This document shows, piece after piece, positions 23,421-33,225 of a stretch of DNA of 64,000 nucleotides (the stretch's first letter is position 1; each line of letters opens with the position of its first letter). Position numbers and translations under genes: made by a program. The stretch covers positions 372,001 to 436,000 of the forward strand of contig NC_135203.1 of assembly GCF_050948175.1 (NCBI RefSeq). Reading direction: 5' to 3'. The notes under the pieces are model-generated. The model saw nothing but the letters and a program-made list of their open reading frames with translations, was not told the DNA's origin and searched no databases. Source of the stretch: Xylocopa sonorina. Its lineage: Eukaryota; Arthropoda; Insecta; Hymenoptera; Apidae.

Positions 23421-24444
23421 CGTGAAGATAGTGTCGCAACGCAACACACGGCTCGTCTCAATAAAATTATGAGTTAAAATAATAAAACAATACGCTCACC
23501 GGAGCAAACACAGACGGTTAACGGTCGATCGAGACGAACACGTAAGACAAGGGACAATAATAAATAAGTATATACACTAGAGAAGACAAGGGACAACGCG
23601 AACGCGAACGCGATTAAATAAATATCTTAATACGGATTAACGACGAAACGGAATCTAATAGAATAAAATAAAATAAAATAAAATAATATAAAACAATTCC
23701 GCTGTGCCCGGTGGACACAGCCCCGCACGAACGAACCGTGCTTCGCGTACGTGACTAGTAACCGCAAACGGTTTAACTTTCCACGACACTCCACACGGCC
23801 TGGAAAACTCCGGACCGCGACGTATCGAGTTACACGGGGTGTAAAGGGCCTCCGTGTACCCCGATCTCTTAATTAAAACAAATAAACGGTGAATTTAATT
23901 AACTAATTGCTGCTATTTCGCAGCGACGACCCGTAAAATCGAGCAAAAAACTCGAATTACGGGCGTACGTGCAAAGTCTAACACCCAAAATACGGAGAGG
24001 TCGAATTCAAACCCAACGGCTATAAGTGTAAAGTTTACACTTATAACCGGGTATAAGGTCGAACAAACCGAATCTACTCGGATTCAAACTCCTCGGAGGT
24101 CGAAATGGTCGACCTAGGAGGAGGGACGTCACGTATGGACGTCTAACGTCTACCCGATGCGTTCAACACCACCGCATCGGGAGCACTTTAAACTAATCAC
24201 GCGAGAAGGGACCTCCACCGAAATTCCAAGTGTTAGACTTACCAAGTCCAGAGTCCACCAGCAAGCCGAACGCACTGAACACTGCACCAAACACGAGCAC
24301 AGCACGCGCGACGCGGATGATAACGCGACACTCCGGTGAGCGAGTCGGAAAAACACAAAGTAAAATGACACTTAAAGCTACTGACGGAGAAGATCAAGTG
24401 TGTGGGTTTAATGGTTAAAAGAATATATCTGATCTTTGGAAACT
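23421..24444 (-). other. 5' leader plus U2 3' flank, copy 3
   Basis: 1024 bp without a gene, apparently identical to 16003-17026. Bracket arms at 23493-23504 and 24331-24342. Same AGTTTCCAAAGATCAGA 3'-box-like sequence beside U2. Confidence 0.6.
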
Positions 24445-24596
24445 CTTATTGAGCCGGTCCCAGAGGCACTGCAATACTGGGTCGACTCGCGGCGGAGGTG
24501 GAGCAAGCCCCAGCGGTCCGCCTTTTTCCAAAAATCAGGTTAATATTCTGACTCCTAATGAGGAGTGTATCAGATATTAAGCTGATAAGAACAGAT
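24445..24596 (-). pseudogene. U2 snRNA 3' part, 152 nt
   Basis: Same U2 segment, beginning at the same nucleotide. The junction with the copy 4 3' UTR reads CGTCTT|ATCTG. Confidence 0.95.
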
Positions 24597-25714
24597 AAGA
24601 CGTTTATTTGACAATAAATGTTCCCCTGAGGCCGAGGCCCCAGGGGTATACACTTGTTTTATACAATAGATTCGCATTGATTCCGCACGAATTCAATTAT
24701 AAACCGTCTAACTACAATCATGCTGGGGGATAAATCCCCACAGCGTCCATCAATTTTACAACAACCTCACTATGAGGCGAACATAGTGTCGTTCATCCAG
24801 TTAATTTAAGACAATGACGTGGCATAGGGCACGTATTAGCAACTAGCTTTTCAATGGAATAATAATAGCGTAGAATAAAGAACAGTAAGAATAGAATAAA
24901 ATTAAATGTGTCTTATACACATAACAAACATAGTAATATTATATCATATTATATTATATTATATTATATAAGCATAGTGCACAGCTCAATGGACTAGATG
25001 GATTTAGACGCCAGTGTGCGGACACACGCCTTACTGTAGTCACTCATGATGAGCCAAGAGGTACCAGCCGCCGCCGAGAGGTCCGGAGAATCACTAATTA
25101 GTGCTCAACTTAAGATAGAGTAAAATGAATTAAAATAGATAAATAAATAGATGAATAGATAGATACATAGATAATTAAAATAAATAGAATAGTAAATAAA
25201 ATAATAAATAAACAGATAAAATAAGTTAAGATTAAAATAACATAAGATAGGGTTCAGTAAGCTAGGCGCGCGACGTATGAAAGAGAATAAAAGTAAGTAG
25301 CTAAGATAGATTGAAGCGGGAAAGGATACGAATAAGTTATGATAAAAGAGACTGCGATACGTTACGAAAATTAAAATACCATAAAGTCCAATATCATAGA
25401 GTGAAATAGATAAAATAGAATAAGGTAAGATAAAGTAGAATAAGATAAAATACGGTGAGCTAAAGTCAGTTACTGAATAAAATAAGAAAACACAGATTCT
25501 GGAAACCACGGTCGTTTGTTAACCAGATCTGCTTTTGTCTCGAACCAAATATAAGTACTAATAATATGTACTTTTCCCCCTTCCCACTTCAAGTGGAGGC
25601 TACGTAGCGCGCAAACAAAGGAAAGAAAAGAAAAACAAAATCAAAATCACGATCGAACCCAAACTTGCTCCAGACTCTCGTGGCCAGTCCTCTCAGCTCA
25701 CAGGTGTGGAGGCA
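24597..25714 (-). other. 3' UTR, copy 4 (type B)
   Basis: No gene. Terminal hairpin 24623-24646, in which the loop is CUCG instead of UUCG; CCGCACGAATT; covarying hairpin 24726-24739 (GGGGAT/ATCCCC) then CAGCGTCC; an (ATATT)n run near 24940-24970; TGCGGACACACGCC at 25017-25030; AT-rich simple sequence about 25100-25500; two GTGGAGGC elements, near 25592 and just before the stop codon. A 134-codon reading frame in the AT-rich tract is a composition artefact. Confidence 0.75.
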
Positions 25715-28700
25715 CTAAGGATCCGCGGGCGACACCACCCCAGGGACGCGGGCGCCTCCACTGCTCCCGCTCAGCGCCGCCGATGTCGACCCCGCCTCGG
25801 ACGTACCCCGTGGAGCCCGGTACTGACGCACCCCGGATACGTGCTCCACGTAAATATCCCTGGACCAGGCTATTGTCTCAGATATCATGAGACGCCTCAT
25901 CAGCGCTGCATAACGCTGAGAGACGCGCAGCAGGTCCAGGACAAACTCGTTTCCCGGGTCCCACGCGCCCAGGGCGCCGACGACGAACGCATCTACGTGG
26001 ACTCGGTAGCCGCGCCTCCGCAATGATTCGGCGAGGGGCTGATACTTACGTATCTTCGCCATCCTCGCCTCCTCAATTGCCTCGAGAGTGTTCTCGAAAG
26101 GCACGGCCACGTCGACCACGACGATGTTTTTCGACAGCCCGTGCTCCACGACGATGTCGGGACGCAGGGCTGCCAGCTCGCCGTCGACTCCCGGGACGCG
26201 CTTATTGACCCGGATCTCCCCCGGCAGACGGGCAGCCGCCACGAGCCTATGAACGAGGCCGTCATGCCGCAGCTGCCGGGCAGCGGAGTGAGGACCGCAG
26301 TGGGAGAGCACGTGGGGAAGGCCCTCGAACTCATGCCCGCAACGCCGGCAACGCTTGTCACCAGTCCCCCACCGACGTGCTCCATTTAGCGGCAACACGT
26401 CGAGGCGGGCCCGGTGAACGAAGCGCCAATCAGCGAAGCGGACAAACCCCCCGGTGCGCAGAAAGTGGTTACTGACCGCGCAACGGGAGGTCGCGTCGAA
26501 AACCTTCCCCTGGTCGGGCTTCCGAAGAAGCCTTTCCAGGTAGCACTCTCCCACTGCTGCCCTCAGCCTCCGCGTGACTTGGCCCTTGGCAGCAGGCGGC
26601 ACAACAACGCTACGCCCATTCCGGGAGCGACACACAACCGAGAGCTCTTCACGGACCTCGTCCCATCTCCAACTAAATCCCAGCCGCGCACATGAACGAA
26701 TTCCGACGTTCCTTACTCGCGACCAGAACGAAGCTCGGCCCGCCGATGGCCTCGCCATCTCGCCCGACAAAGAGCCGGAGAGATAGTCGGCAAGGCCCCT
26801 GCTCCCAAGGGTCCGACCGGCCTTCTCCCGCACGGCGTCACACAGCGCTGACCTGGCCAAGTCCGCAACGACCGGATCGCTCGCATTCAATAACCTGAAC
26901 GCGTGCGACACGGTCGCCACGTCGGCCAGATCCACCAGCGGGAGAAGGCCGCACCCACCCCAAGCGGGGGGGATATAGACCAGCTCCGCACTGGCACGCT
27001 GCGGGAGGTGCAACCACCTCTTTACCGTGCGTTTGATGGCCCTGTCGGCATCGGCTAAAGCGGTTCTTCGCACATGGCCTCCCCTGAACGCGAAATCGAG
27101 GCGTGGCAACAAGAATGTCGCCACGGTCTCGATTTTTTGCCAGGGGGCGAGCAGGGAATCGTCGACCGCGCGAAGATCTACTAACAAGGCCTGGATCGTC
27201 GGATACGGGGTTTGGTCGATCCGAACCCCGGTCGGCACTCCCAGATGCTCGTAACTCTGCCCCTCCGACAGGGCAGGAACGAGTCCCCCGACTAGACGGA
27301 ACTCGGTGCCAGCGACTCTCCCGTCCCCTCTGATGTGCAGGGTTGCACACTTCGAGGGGCTGAAGGAGAGCCCCAGCTGCCGAGCCGTCCCCTCTGCTGC
27401 TTGCAACAGCCTTCCCATTCCGTCGACGGATGACGCGACGAGTGCCACGTCGTCTGCGTACGCCAGGGCTGTCACCTTATGCCCTCTCACACTCAGACCC
27501 TCCACCGAGTCCACGGCCCCGCGAACCATGGCCTCAATGGAAAGGTCGAATAGGATCGGGCTAAGTGGGCAGCCCTGCCTCACCCCCGACTTCATGGGGA
27601 TCCAGGGCGTGTACCCTTCAGCGGTACGGACCCGCGTCGCCACGCCGTCGTAAAGGCTGGCGACGATGTTGATGAGCGGCCGGGGAGCGCCGGCACCGGC
27701 CAGCGAATCGATGATGGTGGCGTGGGGAACCGAACCGAAAGCGTTGGCCAGATCCAACCACGCCACCACCACCTCCCTACGCTGCTTACGAGCGGCAGCC
27801 ATGGCCTGCTGAAGCACAAAGTTGTGCTCCAGACAGCCTTCGAAGGGCAAGAAGCCCTTCTGTGCTTGGCTGAGCCGCTTGTTGACTACGGCCCAACGAG
27901 TGAGCCGATCGGCGACGACCGCCGCGAAGAGCTTGGGGGTGACATCACCCAGGGCGATAGGCCTCCAATTCGATAGGTCCTCGCGATCACCCTTCTTGAA
28001 AAGGAGGACGGTGTTGGACTGCTTCCAGCGCCCCGGAATCTTCTCCATGCGGCGGCAGGTGTTGAATACCGCCGTAAGGAGGACCGCTCCTGGGTCCCCC
28101 CTCCGTAGGTCACCATAGGTCAGACCGTCGGGTCCGGCGGAAGAAGCAAGCTTCATCCGCTTTAACCGACGGCTGACCTCGGCTTCCGTGAAGGGGGAAA
28201 CCAGGGCATCGTTCGACTCAGTGGTCGGGTCCTCCCCATAGAGAGAGGGAAGGCTACCAGGGCGGGCTCGGAGCGAGTAAACGTTCGTAAAGTGCTCCTG
28301 GACCCGTTCCAGGGGCACACTGCAATGGGGAGATTCTCCGGCGAGAATCTCCCGCACCGCGCGCTTCCGATCCGCCCTGAAAAGACGTTGGATTCGGGTA
28401 GCCTCCCCTACGCGATCCGGGACGCTGGGAGGGCCATCGCTCACCATCGAATTGGCCACATCACCCCGACGCCCCTCACTCCCCGCGACTGGCCGGCGCC
28501 GACCGGCCCCCCCGTTGGAGGCGGCACTCCGTGCGCCAGCCCCGGGTCCCGCGGCCCTCCGCCCCTGAAAGTACTCGTCCACCTTCGTGGCGAGCGCCTC
28601 CAGTTGCTCGGGTGATCCCACCCCCTCCGCGAAGGCCACTAACCGCGCCCTTGCGGCAACGTCCACCTCCCGGCGTCCCCTAGATCGGGGTCTACCGGTT

Positions 28701-31063
28701 GGTGGCGCGCCGGACGCAGCGTCGCGACCTCCACCTCGGGGATGGGGCACCCTAGATTGCCGCGGGGCCCGAGGCTGAGACGCCCCGCCTACCCGCTCGC
28801 AAGCAGCCGGGAAGCCCGATGTCGCTGTCCCGCGCCGCCGCCCCACGGTCGCTGCAGGTGCACGACCGCCTCTGGTACCCGCGCGATACCCACGTGTCGC
28901 ACTCACCGGGTGGCTTTCCCGAATGCTCGACGGGGCCGTCCTCACCGGAGCCTCCACGACGACGCTGCCCCGGGATGATGACGCGGGCGGGTCCCGCGCG
29001 CCTCCACACCTGCACACACAAATACACCCCCGGTTACGCCCGGGGGAGTCAATAATATTGTCATTAATGACCGGACTAGATGCCCGGTCGGTCAGTGAAT
29101 AAAATCTATTTTCTGACAATAAATTATCTAAGTTGAGGCCCCCTTCCTCTTCCCTGGGGAGCCTCGGTGACCTTCGGGTGGAGGTAACCGGAGCCTCCAC
29201 CCGCGGGGACGGCTGCCTTGGGGCCTCCTCTTCCCCCGACGAATCCGTGGTGGTTATTGTGCGGTCCACCCACCGCCTTCTCGCCGCTCCTGGTGTTGGT
29301 CCAGTCCGTCCCCTCGCGGCGCTCGTGTGGCTATTCCTGCTGCTGCTGCTGCTGCTACTACTGCTGCTGCTGCCACTGCCGCTGCTGCCGATGCAGCGGC
29401 GCCTCCTTCTCGTCGTTGTCCTGGCCGGTCCCTCCTCAGACACGGCCGCCGGCGCTCTCTCATCGTCCGACGATGACGACGATGACTCATGGATGGTGGG
29501 GAGGGGCCTGGGCGAAGGTAGGGACCTCCTCTTCTCGGTCCCCTCCCCACGCGCCTCCACCCGAAGGGACACCCCGGTGGTCTGGGTGCCCCCTCTGACC
29601 CCCGGAGGGGACAGGCGTCCCCGAATCGGCCTCTTCGCGGACGACCCGGGCGGGAGGGACGTCGCCCGAGTCGTCCTGGCTGGCGGGGTGGAGGCGCGGC
29701 CCGTGGCTGGCGGCGTCCGCGCCGCGACGGTGACCGCCACAGGTGACACGACGGCCACCGTCATTATAGGCGAGCCACGGACCGATGTCGTCATCGTCGT
29801 GGTAGTAAGCGTGGCCGGAGCGCTGCAGGGCGTTGGTGGAGGGCCCTGCAGTGGTGGTGTCGCTGGGGGGGCGCTGGAGGTGGTGGACGCGCCCCCCATC
29901 CTCTTCGCTGCCGCCCGCGTTATCCTGGGCAACGCGGGCGGGAGAGACGTAGCTCTGGTGTTTCTTGACACCACCGCCGCTCCAGCCACGGCGGACGGGC
30001 TGCCCCGGGTGACCTCCGCGAAGGTTGTGGAGGGGGTCACCTTCCTCGATGGGAGGATGCGTCGGGGCGGGTCGGGTTGGGGAGGCTCGGTCGACGCCCG
30101 CCTCTTCCTCCCAGCTGCTGCGGGCGCCGCCGGACTCCTCTTCTTCCCCTTAGAGGGGGCAGGGGGCGTGGTGGAAGTGCCCCCTGAACTTCTCCCCTTG
30201 ACCCCCGACCCGCTGCTGGTCCTCGTGGTATTGGGGCTCGCCTCGTCCGCGGAGGAGCGCCGGCTACGTTGAAATAGCGCCGCGAGGGTAACGGTGCTCC
30301 TGGTAGCGGCACTCGAGCCCACCGTGGTTGTTGTTGTTGTTGTTGTTGGGGTGGTGGAGGATTTCGTCGTCCTTTTTGTTGTCCCGGCGGTGGGTGGACG
30401 GGTTCCTCGCCGGGGTTGCGTGGTGGTATTGGCTGTTGTCCTCTTTGACGTAATCGAGGAGGCCCCTCTCGACGATGTCGTTGTTGTTGTTGTTGTTGTT
30501 GTCGTCGTGGTTGTTGTTGCTGCAGTGGAGGCAGCCGTCCCCGATGCTCTGGAAACAGAGGAACGAGCAGTGACGGTTCGTGGTCTGGTGGAGGCGCACG
30601 TCGTTGCGCCCCCACAGGTCACCGGGGACACACCCAAGGGGGGGAAAGAGACCTCGCTCTCGACGGATAACTCCGTCACGTCAAGAGGTCGCGACTCGGC
30701 AACGCTATCGCCGGGCGTTGCGCGGGCGGCACTCCCTGCAAGGGAGTTGTGTCTAACGGAGACACACGGACCCCCGGTGGACGGGTGTTTTGTTTGGTGG
30801 TGCGACTTCACACGCTTCAGTGCATACGCACTTTCGTCGGTGAAGCCGCACTCACCGCACACCCACCTTTTGATCGCACCGGGGTGATGGATCTTTAAGT
30901 GTTTAAATAAATCCGTGTGTCTCAGATAGACACACGCTCCCTTTTTGCACACAGTTCTGCCAAGGTAGCAGAACGGGCAAGGAAATTCCGCAGGGAACGG
31001 GTAATGCAGCAACACCACGCTATTTTCACTTGAACTTGTATTATTACTGCTATTACCCGCCAT
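25715..31063 (-). CDS. Retrotransposon protein: zinc fingers, RT, RLE (copy 4)
   Basis: 1782 aa from the ATG at 31063; intact. Common finger type after a short NSSNNTSSSENSVV N-terminus. The linker has an uninterrupted run of 14 Thr and a Ser/Gly-Ser run. RT-region differences: LSFSPSKC, RVAGTEF and DRAIKRTVK. Catalytic residues are intact; ends SPADP. Confidence 0.95.
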   Translation of the reverse strand: MAGNSSNNTSSSENSVVLLHYPFPAEFPCPFCYLGRTVCKKGACVYLRHTDLFKHLKIHHPGAIKRWVCGECGFTDESAYALKRVKSHHQTKHPSTGGPCVSVRHNSLAGSAARATPGDSVAESRPLDVTELSVESEVSFPPLGVSPVTCGGATTCASTRPRTVTARSSVSRASGTAASTAATTTTTTTTTTTTTTSSRGASSITSKRTTANTTTQPRRGTRPPTAGTTKRTTKSSTTPTTTTTTTTVGSSAATRSTVTLAALFQRSRRSSADEASPNTTRTSSGSGVKGRSSGGTSTTPPAPSKGKKRSPAAPAAAGRKRRASTEPPQPDPPRRILPSRKVTPSTTFAEVTRGSPSAVAGAAVVSRNTRATSLPPALPRITRAAAKRMGGASTTSSAPPATPPLQGPPPTPCSAPATLTTTTMTTSVRGSPIMTVAVVSPVAVTVAARTPPATGRASTPPARTTRATSLPPGSSAKRPIRGRLSPPGVRGGTQTTGVSLRVEARGEGTEKRRSLPSPRPLPTIHESSSSSSDDERAPAAVSEEGPARTTTRRRRRCIGSSGSGSSSSSSSSSSSRNSHTSAARGRTGPTPGAARRRWVDRTITTTDSSGEEEAPRQPSPRVEAPVTSTRRSPRLPREEEGGLNLDNLLSENRFYSLTDRASSPVINDNIIDSPGRNRGCICVCRCGGARDPPASSSRGSVVVEAPVRTAPSSIRESHPVSATRGYRAGTRGGRAPAATVGRRRGTATSGFPAACERVGGASQPRAPRQSRVPHPRGGGRDAASGAPPTGRPRSRGRREVDVAARARLVAFAEGVGSPEQLEALATKVDEYFQGRRAAGPGAGARSAASNGGAGRRRPVAGSEGRRGDVANSMVSDGPPSVPDRVGEATRIQRLFRADRKRAVREILAGESPHCSVPLERVQEHFTNVYSLRARPGSLPSLYGEDPTTESNDALVSPFTEAEVSRRLKRMKLASSAGPDGLTYGDLRRGDPGAVLLTAVFNTCRRMEKIPGRWKQSNTVLLFKKGDREDLSNWRPIALGDVTPKLFAAVVADRLTRWAVVNKRLSQAQKGFLPFEGCLEHNFVLQQAMAAARKQRREVVVAWLDLANAFGSVPHATIIDSLAGAGAPRPLINIVASLYDGVATRVRTAEGYTPWIPMKSGVRQGCPLSPILFDLSIEAMVRGAVDSVEGLSVRGHKVTALAYADDVALVASSVDGMGRLLQAAEGTARQLGLSFSPSKCATLHIRGDGRVAGTEFRLVGGLVPALSEGQSYEHLGVPTGVRIDQTPYPTIQALLVDLRAVDDSLLAPWQKIETVATFLLPRLDFAFRGGHVRRTALADADRAIKRTVKRWLHLPQRASAELVYIPPAWGGCGLLPLVDLADVATVSHAFRLLNASDPVVADLARSALCDAVREKAGRTLGSRGLADYLSGSLSGEMARPSAGRASFWSRVRNVGIRSCARLGFSWRWDEVREELSVVCRSRNGRSVVVPPAAKGQVTRRLRAAVGECYLERLLRKPDQGKVFDATSRCAVSNHFLRTGGFVRFADWRFVHRARLDVLPLNGARRWGTGDKRCRRCGHEFEGLPHVLSHCGPHSAARQLRHDGLVHRLVAAARLPGEIRVNKRVPGVDGELAALRPDIVVEHGLSKNIVVVDVAVPFENTLEAIEEARMAKIRKYQPLAESLRRRGYRVHVDAFVVGALGAWDPGNEFVLDLLRVSQRYAALMRRLMISETIAWSRDIYVEHVSGVRQYRAPRGTSEAGSTSAALSGSSGGARVPGVVSPADP

Positions 31064-32090
31064 CGTTACAATAGTGTCGCAACGCAAGCACTCGGCTCGT
31101 CGAAATAAAATAAATAATCAAAGTAATAAAACAAAACGCTCACCGGAGCAAACACAGACGGTAACGGTCGGAACGGGACGAACACGTAAGACGAAGGACA
31201 AGTTGAATAAATAAGTATATACAATTATCACAAGGGACAACGCGAACGCGAACGCGAATAAATTAATATATTAACACGAATTAACGGACGAAGCGGAATC
31301 TAATAAAATAAAGTAAAATAAAATAAAATAATATAAAACAATTCCGCTGTGCCCGGTGGACACAGCCCCGCACGAACGAACCGTGCTTCGCGTACGTGAC
31401 TAGTAACCGCAAACGGTTTAACTTTCCACGACACTCCACACGGCCTGGAAAACTCCGGAAACGCGAAGTATCGAGTTACACGGGGTGTAAAGGGCCTCCG
31501 TGTACCCCGATCTCTTGATTAAACAAATAAAACGGTGAATTTAATTAATCTAATAGCTGCTATTTCGCAGCGACGACCCGTAAAATCGAGCAAAAAACTC
31601 GAATTACGGGCGTACGTGCAAACAGTCTAACACCCAAAACACGGAGAGGTCGAATTCAAAACCAACGGCTATAAGTGTAAAGTTTACACTTATAACCGGG
31701 TACAAGGACGAACAAACCGAATCTACTCGGATTCAAACTCCTCGGAGGTCGAAATGGTCGACCTAGGAGGAGGGACGTCACGTATGGACGTCTAACGTCT
31801 ACCCGATGCGTTCAACACCACCGCATCGGGAGCACTTTAAACTAACTACGCGAAATGGGACCTCCACCGATATTCCAAGTGCTAGACTTACCAAGTCCGA
31901 AGTCCACCAGCAAGCCGAACGCACTGAACACTGCACCAAACACGAGCACAGCACGCGCGACGCGGATGATAACGCGACACTCCGGTGAGCGAGTCGGAAG
32001 AACACAGAATAAAATGATACTTAAAAAGCTACTGACGGAGAAGATCAAGTGTGTGTTTGACTAGATAAAAAAAACTGATCTTTGGAAACT
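31064..32090 (-). other. 5' leader plus U2 3' flank, copy 4
   Basis: 1027 bp without a gene. Bracket arms at 31137-31148 and 31980-31991. Carries the perfect CCCGATGCG/CGCATCGGG hairpin and the 12-bp-arm palindrome. The U2-proximal end reads AGTTTCCAAAGATCAG followed by a T run. Confidence 0.6.
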
Positions 32091-32242
32091 CTTATTGAGC
32101 CGGTCCCAGAGGCACTGCAATACTGGGTCGACTCGCGGCGGAGGTGGAGCAAGCCCCAGCGGTCCGCCTTTTTCCAAAAATCAGGTTAATATTCTGACTC
32201 CTAATGAGGAGTGTATCAGATATTAAGCTGATAAGAACAGAT
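32091..32242 (-). pseudogene. U2 snRNA 3' part, 152 nt
   Basis: Same U2 segment. The junction with the copy 5 3' UTR reads CGTCTT|ATCTG. No U2 5' part on either side. Confidence 0.95.
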
Positions 32243-33225
32243 AAGACGTTTATTTTAGCAATTAATGTTCCCCCGGGGCCGAAGCCCCAGGGGTATACAC
32301 TTATTTTACAGAATAATTCGCATCGCTTCCGCACGAATTTAGTTATATATCATTTATAATATAAGGCTTGCGGGAGAAAGTTTTTTCCGCGTCCATTACG
32401 AGCGTACCCCTATTACAATGAGGTGAGAATTATAACATTCAATAAATTGAGTACATATAATAACAACCGTGTTACATGAGGCACGGATCGGTAAATTAAT
32501 TTAACACCAAAGTAACAATATAATAAGATAGTATATACAAAGTATAAAGCATATTTTATATATATAACATTTATAAGAATTTGGCACACCATGTATCACG
32601 CAGCACTTGAAAGCCTAGAGCAGAGCATCAATGTGCGGATATACGCCTCATCCTAGTCATACGAGTCCGGTTGGGAGGTATTAGGCGCCATCAATCGGTC
32701 CAGAGCAGCAAGAATAAATTAGGCAGAAATAAATAGTTTAATTAATTAATGCATTGTCTAAATCAGAAGAATGATTCGCACTAAATGAGTAAAATAATAG
32801 TGTAAAATAATAAAATAGTGCAATCATAATTTAATTGACACCCACAGGCGCGTAGAACAAAGAAGAGTGAACATAAAATAGGCTACTGCAGTAAAATGCG
32901 ATAGTATAAGTTAGTGGTTAAAATTTACGATAAATGTCCAAACAGTAAAACAGAATAAGATAACAGTCAGATAAGGTAAAATAGGATACAGTAAAATATA
33001 AAAGAATATCATACAGTACAAATTATAAATTAATTAATAAAGTCCTTCACCGACTGTGTCTAGGCGCCATTAATCTCTTAGTGTGGAGGCTATGTATATA
33101 GAAAAAGAAAAGGAATAAGAAAAAGAAAATAAAGAAAATAAAGAAAGTAAAGCAAAGAAAGGAAAAGAAAAGAAAGCTCACTCCAGACCATATCGACACA
33201 CTCTCCCAACCCAGGTGTGGAGGCA
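32243..33225 (-). other. 3' UTR, copy 5 (divergent type B)
   Basis: No gene. Terminal hairpin 32270-32293 with UUCG loop; CCGCACGAATT; covarying hairpin 32370-32390 (GCGG/CCGC with a long A/T loop) then GCGTCC; TGCGGATATACGCC at 32633-32646, followed by a weaker match to the GGTACCAGCCGCC part; AT-rich tract about 32700-33050 and an AAAGA-rich purine tract about 33100-33180; GTGGAGGC near 33082 and just before the stop codon. Confidence 0.75.

Larger units (their letters stand above)
17179..24444 (-). mobile_element. U2-targeted RLE non-LTR retrotransposon, copy 3 (complete)
   Basis: About 7.27 kb: 3' UTR 17179-18071 (type A), ORF 18072-23420, leader 23421-24444. Coding part and leader pair with copy 2, the 3' UTR with copies 1 and 6. 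Confidence 0.9.
24597..32090 (-). mobile_element. U2-targeted RLE non-LTR retrotransposon, copy 4 (complete)
   Basis: About 7.49 kb: 3' UTR 24597-25714 (type B), ORF 25715-31063, leader 31064-32090. The leader and 5' half of the ORF match copy 5 closely at a shift of 7511 bp. Confidence 0.9.

Noticed and set aside
25105..25509. 134-codon minus-strand frame rich in Tyr, Leu, Ile and Phe
   Set aside because: It lies in AT-rich simple sequence of a 3' UTR, is not kept in other copies and reflects base composition only.
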